Part shown: positions 54,341-64,000 of the stretch, piece after piece
Layout: every line of letters begins with the position of its first letter
Position numbering within the stretch: position 1 is the stretch's first letter
NCBI GenBank assembly: GCA_020849475.1
Contig: JADLGE010000034.1
Span: 85,286 to 149,285, forward strand
DNA length: 64,000 nt
Direction of reading: 5' to 3'
From: Gammaproteobacteria bacterium
GTDB taxonomy: Bacteria; Pseudomonadota; Gammaproteobacteria; Ga0077536
Notes under the pieces: model-generated
The model's input: the letters and a program-made list of their open reading frames with translations, nothing else
Told to the model about the DNA's origin: nothing
The model's database searches: none
Position numbers and translations under genes: made by a program

Positions 54341-56947
54341 ATGAACCGCTACAGGACCGTTATCGTCGTCGCGACCGTGTTGGTGGCACTGCTGGTTTCG
54401 ACCACTGGTCAGGCCACGACCCGGCCTAGATCTTTCGGCGAGACGCAGGTCAGTGATGCCGCGCAGCGGCTGGCCGCCGGTATCAGGCATACCTGCCAGA
54501 TAAACGACGACGGCACCGTGCGTTGCTGGGGAGAAAACGAGCACGGCCAGCTCGGCAATCGCTCCACCGTCGATTCGCTCGTGCCGGTGGCGGTTGCTGG
54601 CCTCGGCAATGCCGTCGCTATCGCCGCCGGCAGGTTTCATACCTGCGCGCTGCTCGCCAATGGCAGTGCGCGCTGCTGGGGCGACAATTCCGCAGGCCAG
54701 CTTGGCGATGGCTCGAGAACCAATCAGCTCTCCCCGGTGACGCTCGTGACCGGACTCGACAGCGCGGTGGCGCTCGTCGCTGGCGACTTTCACAACTGCG
54801 CGTTGCTTGCCGACGGCCGTGCGCGCTGCTGGGGCTGGAATGACAATGGCCGACTCGGCGATGGCACCACCGTCGATCGCTCGACGCCGGCGGCCGTCAG
54901 CGGCATCGGCAATGCGGTCGCCATCGCCGCGGGGACTGCTCATAACTGTGTACTGCTTGCCGATGGCAGGGCGCGTTGCTGGGGCTACAACGCAACAGGC
55001 CAACTCGGCGAGGGACCTCTCGGCGCCGACAGATTGACGTCCGTGTCGGTTGACGGCCTCACCAATGCGGTCGGTATCACCGCCGGTTTCGGGCATACCT
55101 GCGCGCTGCTCGCCAATGGCACCGGGCGCTGCTGGGGCGACAATTTCAGCGGACAGCTCGGCACCGCGAGCACCAACGCGGCCTCGATTTTCATTACGCC
55201 CGTGGCGGTCAGCGGGCTGGCCAATGCGACATCCATCAGCGCAGGAAGAAATCACACCTGCGCCGTGCTTGCCGACGGCAGCGCGCGTTGTTGGGGTTTC
55301 AACTTGAATCGTCAACTGGGCGACGGCACCTCTGCCACCACCCAGCGCTTTCCAGTGACTGTTCGCGAGCTCGGCGATGCAGTGGTGATTGCCGCGGGGG
55401 CAGCTCATTCCTGCGCGCTCATCGCCAACGGCGCCACGCGCTGCTGGGGTAACGGCACTGCCGAGCGAGTGGCTCTGTTGCCCGGCGGTAGTGGCTTCGC
55501 GGCGCGCGCCGTTGCCGCGGGCCGCTTCCACTCCTGCGCATTGCGCGCCAATGGCCAGGTGTCCTGCTGGGGACTGAACAGTGCCGGCCAGTTGGGCAAC
55601 GGCACCAACGTCAACCAGCTCGTGCCGGTGACCGTGCTCAACAACGCGGTGGCCGTCGCTGCGGGAAATTCCCATACCTGTGCACTGCTCGCCAATGGCA
55701 CCGCGCGTTGCTGGGGGGAGAACAGTGTCGGCCAGGTCGGCGATGGTAGTGCCATCAAGCGTCTGGCGCCCGTGCCGGTCAGCGGCCTGACCAACGCAGT
55801 GGCGATAGCATTAGGCGATGAACACGCTTGCGCGCTGTTGGCCAACGGCAGTGAATTTTGTTGGGGACTGAACACCTTGGGACAACTCGGCGTCGGCGGT
55901 GGCGCACTGCGACTCTCTCCTGCGCTGGTCGCCGACAGCAACGCGGGCACGACTTCGGCCATCGCGGCGGGCGGCTTGCACTCATGCGCACTGCTGGCCA
56001 GTCCAGCGTTGCTCGACAGTAAAGCCATCTGCTGGGGCGCAGGCACCAACGGTCAGCTCGGCAATGGGGGGCTAAGCAATCATTCGACCGCCAACAGCAC
56101 CGCCGTGGGTTTGCTCAACGCCGTCGCGGTTGCGGCGGGAGGCACCCACAGCTGTGCGTTACTCGTAGACGGTACTGGTCGCTGCTGGGGAAACAATTCC
56201 GCAGGCGCAATGGGTAACGGCAACACTCTCCAACAGGTTACGCCGACGTTCGTCGGAGGTCTTTCGAATGCCGTCTCGGTGGCCGCCGGTGGTTCGCACA
56301 GTTGCTCGGTGATTGCCGACGGGACGGCCCGCTGCTGGGGGGATAACAGCGCAGGCCAGTTGGGCGACGGCACCCTCACCCAGAGACTCGCGCCCATTAC
56401 TCCCACAATTCCAGTCCAGGTGCGGAGCGCCGTGCGCGGCGGAGACACGATCGTCACTTTGACGTTTCCCCCGCTTGGCAGCGTTGTCCAGGTCGCCAAC
56501 GGAGGAACTCACAGTTGCGCTGCCATTGCCAACGGCGCGGTGCGCTGCTGGGGAGCGAATGACGTTGGCCAACTGGGCATCGACTCCACCGCCAGGCAGT
56601 TGCGGCCGACGTTGCTGCCGTCCTTTACGCTCAATATCGACCCATTGGTGCAATTGCCCCGCAGCCCGAGGGTGGCCATCGCGCAAATAGTCGCTGTCTG
56701 CGACAGGGGCCAACGGCTCCATGTCAGCGTGGACATCGCGCAAGGCCCGGTGTCAGGTCATGGGGTGGGGGAAGGGAAATGCACCGGTGCTTTCGAGCGT
56801 TATCCTGTCACCGTCGCGGCACGCGGTCGGCACGGCTATAACGATGGCGCCGCTGAAGTCAGTGCCACCGCGCTGATTCGTCAGGCGGGCCGCACAGTCG
56901 ATACCCAGGCGTGGAGCCGCACGGTGACCGTTGAACGTCAGCACTGA
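54341..56947 (+). CDS. Secreted RCC1-repeat protein, 14 repeats
   Basis: 868 residues with an N-terminal signal (TVIVVATVLVALLVSTTG) and 14 RCC1-type repeats of about 50 residues, each with HxCAL...(R)CWG and usually GQLG. Repeats 7 and 13 are atypical. Fourteen repeats could form two seven-bladed propellers. Each repeat has a Cys pair (C about 11 residues before CWG), which in an exported protein could form disulfides. The last 110 residues are a non-repeat C-terminal region. Function unknown; perhaps surface binding. Confidence 0.85.
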   Translation: MNRYRTVIVVATVLVALLVSTTGQATTRPRSFGETQVSDAAQRLAAGIRHTCQINDDGTVRCWGENEHGQLGNRSTVDSLVPVAVAGLGNAVAIAAGRFHTCALLANGSARCWGDNSAGQLGDGSRTNQLSPVTLVTGLDSAVALVAGDFHNCALLADGRARCWGWNDNGRLGDGTTVDRSTPAAVSGIGNAVAIAAGTAHNCVLLADGRARCWGYNATGQLGEGPLGADRLTSVSVDGLTNAVGITAGFGHTCALLANGTGRCWGDNFSGQLGTASTNAASIFITPVAVSGLANATSISAGRNHTCAVLADGSARCWGFNLNRQLGDGTSATTQRFPVTVRELGDAVVIAAGAAHSCALIANGATRCWGNGTAERVALLPGGSGFAARAVAAGRFHSCALRANGQVSCWGLNSAGQLGNGTNVNQLVPVTVLNNAVAVAAGNSHTCALLANGTARCWGENSVGQVGDGSAIKRLAPVPVSGLTNAVAIALGDEHACALLANGSEFCWGLNTLGQLGVGGGALRLSPALVADSNAGTTSAIAAGGLHSCALLASPALLDSKAICWGAGTNGQLGNGGLSNHSTANSTAVGLLNAVAVAAGGTHSCALLVDGTGRCWGNNSAGAMGNGNTLQQVTPTFVGGLSNAVSVAAGGSHSCSVIADGTARCWGDNSAGQLGDGTLTQRLAPITPTIPVQVRSAVRGGDTIVTLTFPPLGSVVQVANGGTHSCAAIANGAVRCWGANDVGQLGIDSTARQLRPTLLPSFTLNIDPLVQLPRSPRVAIAQIVAVCDRGQRLHVSVDIAQGPVSGHGVGEGKCTGAFERYPVTVAARGRHGYNDGAAEVSATALIRQAGRTVDTQAWSRTVTVERQH

Positions 56948-57177
56948 ATGTGGTGCGCTGAGCAGTAGAAGTCTGGCGCGTCGAATTGCTGCTTCGGCCC
57001 GCCATCATTTTTGGGTCAACGCCATCGAACGTCTGTGGAAAGCAATGTTTTCCCTGAACCCAGCCTGCCGTGGCCCGCGCCTGGCTGACTGACCGTTGGG
57101 TTGCGCTATCAAGCTCGGTTATCTGGTCTGGGTTACCCTTCGTCCCACTCCCTACTTCATTCTCGCAGGAGGCTGCC

Positions 57178-57657
57178 ATGACGGTTCACGACTTCCAGGT
57201 GCGCGCCATCGATGGCACCGAGCATTCGCTAAAGGAATACGCCGATAAGGTGCTGCTGATTGTCAATGTCGCCAGCCGTTGCGGCTTCACGCCGCAATAT
57301 GCCGGGCTGGAGAAACTGCACCAGAACCTTCAAGCGCAAGGCTTCGCGGTGCTGGGATTTCCGTGCAACCAGTTCGGCGCTCAGGAGCCGGGCAGCGAAG
57401 CTGAGATTCAGCAGTTCTGCACGCTGAATTACGCGGTGAGCTTTCCCTTGTTCGCCAAAATAGAGGTCAATGGCGCCAATGCGCATCCATTGTATCGCTA
57501 CCTGAAAGGCGAGAAGCCCGGCGTGCTGGGCACTGAAGCAATCAAGTGGAATTTCACCAAGTTCCTGGTCAATCGCCAGGGCGAGGTAGTCAAGCGTTAC
57601 GCGCCTACCGACAAACCAGACGACATCACGCAAGAAATTGCTGCATTGCTTAACTGA
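57178..57657 (+). CDS. Glutathione peroxidase-like protein
   Basis: 159 residues, the typical bacterial GPx length. The catalytic residues are visible as Cys35 (ASRCGFTPQY), Gln65 with Cys63 (FPCNQFG), and Trp123-Asn124 (KWNFTKFL). It reduces peroxides using thioredoxin or glutathione. Start 57178 follows AGGAGG; the frame upstream is not GPx-like. Confidence 0.93.
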   Translation: MTVHDFQVRAIDGTEHSLKEYADKVLLIVNVASRCGFTPQYAGLEKLHQNLQAQGFAVLGFPCNQFGAQEPGSEAEIQQFCTLNYAVSFPLFAKIEVNGANAHPLYRYLKGEKPGVLGTEAIKWNFTKFLVNRQGEVVKRYAPTDKPDDITQEIAALLN

Positions 57658-57964
57658 GGCTCGTACGCATCGGGCGAATGGTGTGTTGACTGGCGCCAAG
57701 ATCAGAATGCGATTTTCGCAGCGCCTTTCGTCCCATCGTGGGGCCGGATGAGTTGCCGCGCATCGACGGCTGAATTGAGTCCGAGCCGCTGATCGGAGCG
57801 AGCGCGTTGCCGTTGCGTGCCTCGCTCGCGCTGCGGATGCCGGGATTACGATGGGGCAGTGTCTCCCCCGCTTGTGGCGACCGACGCGCCAACGCAAGAT
57901 AAGTCGCTACCGCCGGCTGCGGCGATGGACCATAAGCTTGATCAGTGCCGCTGGGGGACGCGCC
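57658..57964. other. Gene-free stretch
   Basis: 307 bases with no coding region I can support. It shows neither REP copies nor a clear terminator. The next gene starts at 57965. Confidence 0.4.
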
Positions 57965-58891
57965 ATGAGCGAACAAGAAGATTGTCCGAATCCCGCCTAC
58001 GCCTACGAGCCGAAGCACGTCGATGCGATTGTCGTCCGCGCCTTCAATTTCGAATTTCCGGATGACCTCGCGCCACTGTGGGCGCGCGACAACCCGGTGC
58101 GGTCTCATATGTTCAACGGATTTTCGCTGACCATGCCTTATCTCGAGCCGTATCTGATCCGTTCCATGCAGGCCGCGATGAAGCTCATCAACGAACCCCG
58201 CCTGCTCGAAGACATCCGCGGCTTCAATGGCCAGGAGGCGCGTCATTATCAATGTCACCGGCGCCTGAACGAATTGATCAAGAAAAACGGCTATCCCGAA
58301 CTGGCGGCGATCGAGGCGCGTCTGGCGGCATCCTATCAACGTCTCGAACAGCGCAGCCTGCGCACGCAGCTTGCCTACAACGCGGGTTTCGAGTCGATGA
58401 CCAACGGCTTCACCAACTGGTTCATCAAGAAGCGCCGGCAGTTGTGGAGTGGGAACTGTCCGTGGGTGGCCTCGTTCTGGGTCATGCACATGGTCGAGGA
58501 GACCGAACACAAAACGGTTGCCTATGACACCTACATGGCGTGCTATGGCGATTATTGGCCACGCGCCTGGGGGGTATTGCACGGCTCGCTGCATGTGCTT
58601 TGCTACGGCTTCCTGGCGATGTTCGTGTGCCTGCGCAAGGATGGTCGCTGGCCAAGTCTCGGTATCCTGCGCTCGCTCGCACGGGAAATCGGCGGCGTGG
58701 TGTGGAATGCCGGGCCATTCCTGCTGCGCGCGCTGCTGCCAGGCTACAACCCGCGCCAGGACGAAGACCCGCAATGGCAGAAGGATTGGGTGGCCGGTCA
58801 TCGCAGTTTGCCGGCGGGCGCGGCCTTGCCCTTGCTCGATACCACCGATCCCGACGTGCCCGTGCCGTTTGGACGCACCGCACCTGCCTGA
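57965..58891 (+). CDS. PF10118-like predicted metal-dependent hydrolase
   Basis: 308 residues. A mostly helical protein with acidic/His motifs arranged as in ferritin-like di-iron proteins: NGQEARHYQCHRRLNE and HMVEETEHKTVAYDTY. This matches the family annotated as predicted metal-dependent hydrolases; no activity is established for it. ATG 57965 is selected because it begins the conserved region. The styrene-oxide-isomerase homologue follows after 45 bases. Confidence 0.75.
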   Translation: MSEQEDCPNPAYAYEPKHVDAIVVRAFNFEFPDDLAPLWARDNPVRSHMFNGFSLTMPYLEPYLIRSMQAAMKLINEPRLLEDIRGFNGQEARHYQCHRRLNELIKKNGYPELAAIEARLAASYQRLEQRSLRTQLAYNAGFESMTNGFTNWFIKKRRQLWSGNCPWVASFWVMHMVEETEHKTVAYDTYMACYGDYWPRAWGVLHGSLHVLCYGFLAMFVCLRKDGRWPSLGILRSLAREIGGVVWNAGPFLLRALLPGYNPRQDEDPQWQKDWVAGHRSLPAGAALPLLDTTDPDVPVPFGRTAPA

Positions 58892-58936
58892 CAACTGGAT
58901 TCGAAAAACGAAAATACACCTCGGGGGAGGAATCAC

Positions 58937-59419
58937 ATGGAACGCTATCAACGCATCATGCTCGGCAACGGGCTGCTGGTTGTGCTGGTCGCGATGTTTG
59001 CCGGCTTCATGCTCATGTTCGATTTGATCGGCGGCATCGAGTACTGGCCGGGCAAGATGATCAACTTCGAAGTCTATGGCACGGATGCAGGCTGGGTGCG
59101 GGCACACTCCGGTGGGGTGAGCAATGGGCTGCTGGTCATGGTGGTCGCGCTCGCATTGCCGAAACTTGGCTTGAGCACGCGCATGCAGGCGTGGACCTGC
59201 TGGGGATTTGTCTATATCGCGTGGTCGTTTACGGTCTTCTACTGGCTCGGCAACGCCTCGAGCAACCGTGCGCTGACACTTGGCCCGAGCGCGCTCGGTG
59301 CGCCCGACACCATCGGCATCATCGGCTTCCTGCCCGGCGTGCCGAGCGTGGTGCTGGTGGTGGTTCTGCTGTGGGTGGCGGCCAGGGGCGTGCTTGCAGG
59401 CGGCTCATCGGCTCCATAG
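58937..59419 (+). CDS. Styrene-oxide-isomerase-like membrane protein
   Basis: 160 residues with four hydrophobic helices. It matches StyC: GWVRAHSG, NG, and NRALTLGP with similar spacing over the full length. From recalled StyC work, His58 is the heme ligand and Asn64 and Tyr103 shape the active site; counting here gives His57, Asn63 and Tyr102, a constant offset of one. SOI is a heme-b membrane enzyme that rearranges epoxides to aldehydes. No styrene monooxygenase is adjacent, so the substrate may be another epoxide. Confidence 0.8.
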   Translation: MERYQRIMLGNGLLVVLVAMFAGFMLMFDLIGGIEYWPGKMINFEVYGTDAGWVRAHSGGVSNGLLVMVVALALPKLGLSTRMQAWTCWGFVYIAWSFTVFYWLGNASSNRALTLGPSALGAPDTIGIIGFLPGVPSVVLVVVLLWVAARGVLAGGSSAP

Positions 59420-59425
59420 CGCCGG

Positions 59426-59442
59426 GCCGGCGTGATGCCGGC
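59426..59442. terminator. GC-rich hairpin after the isomerase gene
   Basis: Arms GCCGGC and GCCGGC with a GTGAT loop between the convergent isomerase and FadB-like genes; no T tract. Confidence 0.3.
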
Positions 59443-59496
59443 GCCGGGCGCCAGGTCAGCTGGCCGAGCGACTGCGCTGCCTTAGGTAGCGCACGC

Positions 59497-61590
<2,094 letters not shown>

Positions 61591-61765
61591 GCATACCTCC
61601 GCCTGCGTTATTGTTGAGCCATTATCGCGATGTTTTTCGCAAACGTCGTTGACGAATTTCCGCGCGCCGCCGCGCCGACTTCATGCTGACGATTCAAGCG
61701 CAGTGCGCTCTGGATTGCAGCGTCGGACTAAAATCCAGCTGACAGCGGAGAACGAGTGGATGGGT

Positions 61766-61783
61766 GTGCGAATGAATGCGCAC
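61766..61783 (+). repeat. Decayed REP palindrome
   Basis: GTGCG and CGCAC arms around AATGAATG, similar to the 19617 copy but without the GTAG head. In the 288-base gap upstream of the FadB-like gene. Confidence 0.45.
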
Positions 61784-61878
61784 CGACGAGGTGGTTGCCG
61801 AGGCAAGCGGGTGCGATGACATGCGCCCCACAAGATCTACGTGATCGATTCTCACCCGGCGGTTATTTGTCCGTCCCC

Positions 61879-63231
61879 CTATTCCGCCAGTTGCATCACG
61901 CCTTGAATCACATCCATCGCCTCGCCCACGAACCCGTCAATCTCTTGGAGGCCCATCCCCAATGACAGGGCTATCTGCCCCCGGTACATCGGAAAGTAGC
62001 CGCGGTTCGTCATCTCGAACGCAAAAACCTGCATGCGCTCTTCGTTCGAGTAGCGCAGGATGTCTCTGCAACTGCGGTACTGCCTGCCGGGCTTGTCGCA
62101 GAACTCGTAGCCGAGATGCGAGCCGATGCCGTAGACAACAAAGGGATGTCCGCGCTCCGCGCACCAGCTGTTCAAGTTCGTCTTGATGCGCTGAGCCATT
62201 GTGTCCAGTTTCAGGTAGGCGCTTTCATCGAGAACATTCAGGCAGGCAATGCCAGCTGCGGCAGCCAAGGGATGACCGTGGTGCGTGCCGGAGTGATAGA
62301 CGAAGCCGTTCTCGCCCATTTCGAACAAGTCCGCGCGACCGCCGACGGCGCCGATGGGCATGCCGCCGCCTATGGTCTTGCCGAGGATGGTCAGATCCGG
62401 CGTGACATCGTAGATGCCTTGCATGCCGTGATAGCCAGCGCGGAACGTGATGGTCTCATCGATGACGAGCAGGATGCCGAGTTCGCGGGTGACTTCGCGG
62501 ATGCCGGCGACGAATGCGCGGTCGAGCATGATGACGCCGCCCGCGCCCGCCTGCAGCTCCATCACCACGCAGGCAAGGTCATGGCCCTCTGCTGTAAGGA
62601 TGCGGGTGCATGCTTCGAGATCGTTCTGCGGCAACACCACCACGTTGTCGCGCACGTGGCGCGGAATGCCGGCGGAATTCGGCACTGCAACCGGCTGGTT
62701 GGCCGGCCCAGGGAAGAGTTCAGGGAAGGGGTGCAAGGACAGCATGTAGTCGTCCGCCACGCCGTGATAGCCACCCTCGAATTTGGCGATGCGGTTGCGA
62801 CCGGTGTTGGCCCGTGCGATGCGCAGCGCGGCGAGCGCGGCTTCGCTTGCGGAGCAGGAGAAGATGATGCGCTCGAGCGAAGGGAGTCGGGCGCAGATGA
62901 GCTTCGCCAGCTCACCCTCGATGGGCATGGGATTGCCGAAGGAAAAGCCATTCGCCGCCGCTGCAATCACTGCCTCGCGGATCGCGGGATGGTCATGCCC
63001 GCAGATGGTGGCGCTGAAGTTGTTGTGGAAGTCGCAGAGCTTCACGCCATCGATGGTCTCGACATAGGCGCCGCTGCCGCGTTCGACATAGAGGGCGTGT
63101 GGGCCGAAGGTCAGCGGGTGGCGGCTATAGCCACCCGGGATGAAGTTGGCGGTCTCCCGGCGTCGGGCCAGAGAATTCGCGAAGGTGTTTTCGAAGCGCG
63201 CGACGACGTCGCCGAGTTCCAATCTGGCCAT
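61879..63231 (-). CDS. Class III aminotransferase (glutamate-1-semialdehyde aminomutase-like)
   Basis: 450 residues of a PLP fold-type I enzyme. The PLP Lys lies in LGKTIGGGMPIGA, and the region DFHNNFSATICGHDHPAI is typical of GSAM-like aminotransferases. The usual NSGTEA is replaced by CSASEA and the DEV box by DETITFRAGYHG. It probably acts on an amino acid or amine; not the housekeeping HemL by pattern. Substrate unknown. Confidence 0.85.
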   Translation of the reverse strand: MARLELGDVVARFENTFANSLARRRETANFIPGGYSRHPLTFGPHALYVERGSGAYVETIDGVKLCDFHNNFSATICGHDHPAIREAVIAAAANGFSFGNPMPIEGELAKLICARLPSLERIIFSCSASEAALAALRIARANTGRNRIAKFEGGYHGVADDYMLSLHPFPELFPGPANQPVAVPNSAGIPRHVRDNVVVLPQNDLEACTRILTAEGHDLACVVMELQAGAGGVIMLDRAFVAGIREVTRELGILLVIDETITFRAGYHGMQGIYDVTPDLTILGKTIGGGMPIGAVGGRADLFEMGENGFVYHSGTHHGHPLAAAAGIACLNVLDESAYLKLDTMAQRIKTNLNSWCAERGHPFVVYGIGSHLGYEFCDKPGRQYRSCRDILRYSNEERMQVFAFEMTNRGYFPMYRGQIALSLGMGLQEIDGFVGEAMDVIQGVMQLAE

Positions 63232-63359
63232 TCGTCCTTGCCTCCTCAGCGTTCGTCGACGAGCTGCTCGGCATCAAGCATATGGGCGGGTGAGCGCACT
63301 GTCATCCGCGTCTCAGCGTTTGGGCTGGAGGGGCGCGGACGACAATGCTTGCAACTGCC

Positions 63360-64000
63360 TCAGGCAGCGCGTTTACGCATCGCACCCAAAGCCAGCAACC
63401 CCGGCGCCAACATCAGCAGGCTGCTCGGCAGCGGCACGGCATGCACGCTCGTCACGGCCTGGATGTCGGCCACGTTGCTCAACGACACATGGCGCGCGGT
63501 GAGATCGAAAAAGCCCAGGCCGCCATTGTTCAATTTGCTGAATACGGGCCGATTGGCGTCGCAGGGTTCCGTGCCAAGGCAACCGCCCCAGCCGCCAATG
63601 GCATGCACGACCGCGCTGTCTTCGACGGTGATGTTGGCGGCGACCAACTGCACGTTGCCGCCACTGCCACCGCCGCCGGGGCCACCGGTGCCGCCGCTGT
63701 TGGTGAAGGCGAAACCGCCATTGGCGCCGTTGGCGAGAATGGTGCCGCCGAACAGGATGTCGGCGAGCGTGCTCAGCTGTAGGGCGCCGCCGCCATCACC
63801 GCCCGCGCCGCCACCGAGTTCGACGCCGAAAAACATCCATCCGCCACCGCCGCCGCCGCCCGAGCCACCCACCAGCGGCGCCGGCAGTTGCGTCAGCGCG
63901 GCGGTCGCCGGCGCGCTGCGACTGAACCGTGCCGGGTCGGCGGCCAGACCCGGTGTCGCCATGCCACCGCCGCTGCCGGCATAGCCGGGCGTGGATTTGA
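63360..64000 (-). CDS. Gly-rich VPLP-CTERM surface protein, N-terminus cut by window end
   Basis: The reading frame is open through the window end (KSTPGYAGSGG continues before the ATG at 63962), so the true N-terminus and signal peptide lie outside. What is seen is Gly-rich repeats (GGSGGGGGGGW), a beta-rich region and C-terminal VPLPSSLLMLAPGLLALGAM followed by RKRAA, an exosortase-type sorting signal. The second such protein in this window. Confidence 0.7.
   Translation of the reverse strand, partial: KSTPGYAGSGGGMATPGLAADPARFSRSAPATAALTQLPAPLVGGSGGGGGGGWMFFGVELGGGAGGDGGGALQLSTLADILFGGTILANGANGGFAFTNSGGTGGPGGGGSGGNVQLVAANITVEDSAVVHAIGGWGGCLGTEPCDANRPVFSKLNNGGLGFFDLTARHVSLSNVADIQAVTSVHAVPLPSSLLMLAPGLLALGAMRKRAA

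Noticed and set aside
57650..59107. 485-codon minus-strand open frame
   Set aside because: Antisense to the PF10118 gene and to part of the isomerase gene; no recognisable domain.

Overview
The window is GC-rich, densely coded bacterial DNA with many stop/start overlaps between neighbouring genes. DUF2333, a PiuC/YbiX-type hydroxylase, GTAG-headed REP palindromes and a Tad pilus locus together suggest a gammaproteobacterium, probably an uncultivated environmental heterotroph. That placement is inference from gene content. I saw no rRNA, tRNA, CRISPR array, phage or intact insertion sequence.

Layout. 51-4533: a DMT exporter, an MFS transporter, a coupled minus-strand run (alpha/beta hydrolase, group II truncated haemoglobin, PaaI-like thioesterase), a cupin and a DUF192 protein. 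4690-18467: a complete-looking one-strand Tad/Flp pilus operon: Flp-type pilin, three large TadE/TadG-type proteins, a second pilin-like protein, CpaB with a long exact 40-residue tandem-repeat tail, secretin CpaC, an FHA-TadA ATPase, TadB, TadC and a TadD-like lipoprotein. No cpaE/tadZ and no prepilin peptidase gene is present. 18655-20441: nitrilase and SDR. 20513-27747: a signalling island with a PAS-like CxxC protein, a NarL-type response regulator, a large hybrid histidine kinase and an unusual REC-EAL-REC-class III cyclase protein.

27744-33258 (minus strand): GMC oxidoreductase, GFA protein, alpha/beta hydrolase, luciferase-like monooxygenase and CorA. 33610-36195: a VPLPA-CTERM surface protein and a GT-C glycosyltransferase. 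36251-41673 (minus strand): a 1205-residue NfnAB-like flavin/Fe-S fusion, a CmcJ-family oxidoreductase whose only well-placed start is ATA, and a PilZ protein. 41828-47845: cytochrome P450, homogentisate dioxygenase, Rieske oxygenase, acyl-CoA-dehydrogenase-like monooxygenase and a second luciferase-like enzyme. 47823-51856: two overlapping 2OG-Fe(II) oxygenases, DUF2333 and an IpdAB-like CoA-transferase pair. 51942-64000: a porin-like protein, a third luciferase-like enzyme, a 14-repeat RCC1 protein, glutathione peroxidase, a PF10118 protein next to a styrene-oxide-isomerase homologue, a FadB/FadJ-type beta-oxidation enzyme, a class III aminotransferase and a Gly-rich VPLP-CTERM protein cut by the window end.

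The gene set fits an organism that breaks down aromatic, alicyclic or terpenoid-like compounds through oxygenases, CoA transfer and beta-oxidation, and that ties surface attachment (Tad pilus) to cyclic-nucleotide signalling. A family of short palindromes with a GTAG head is scattered through the window. In three genes this head supplies the TAG stop codon, and in one gene a copy supplies the apparent start codon.
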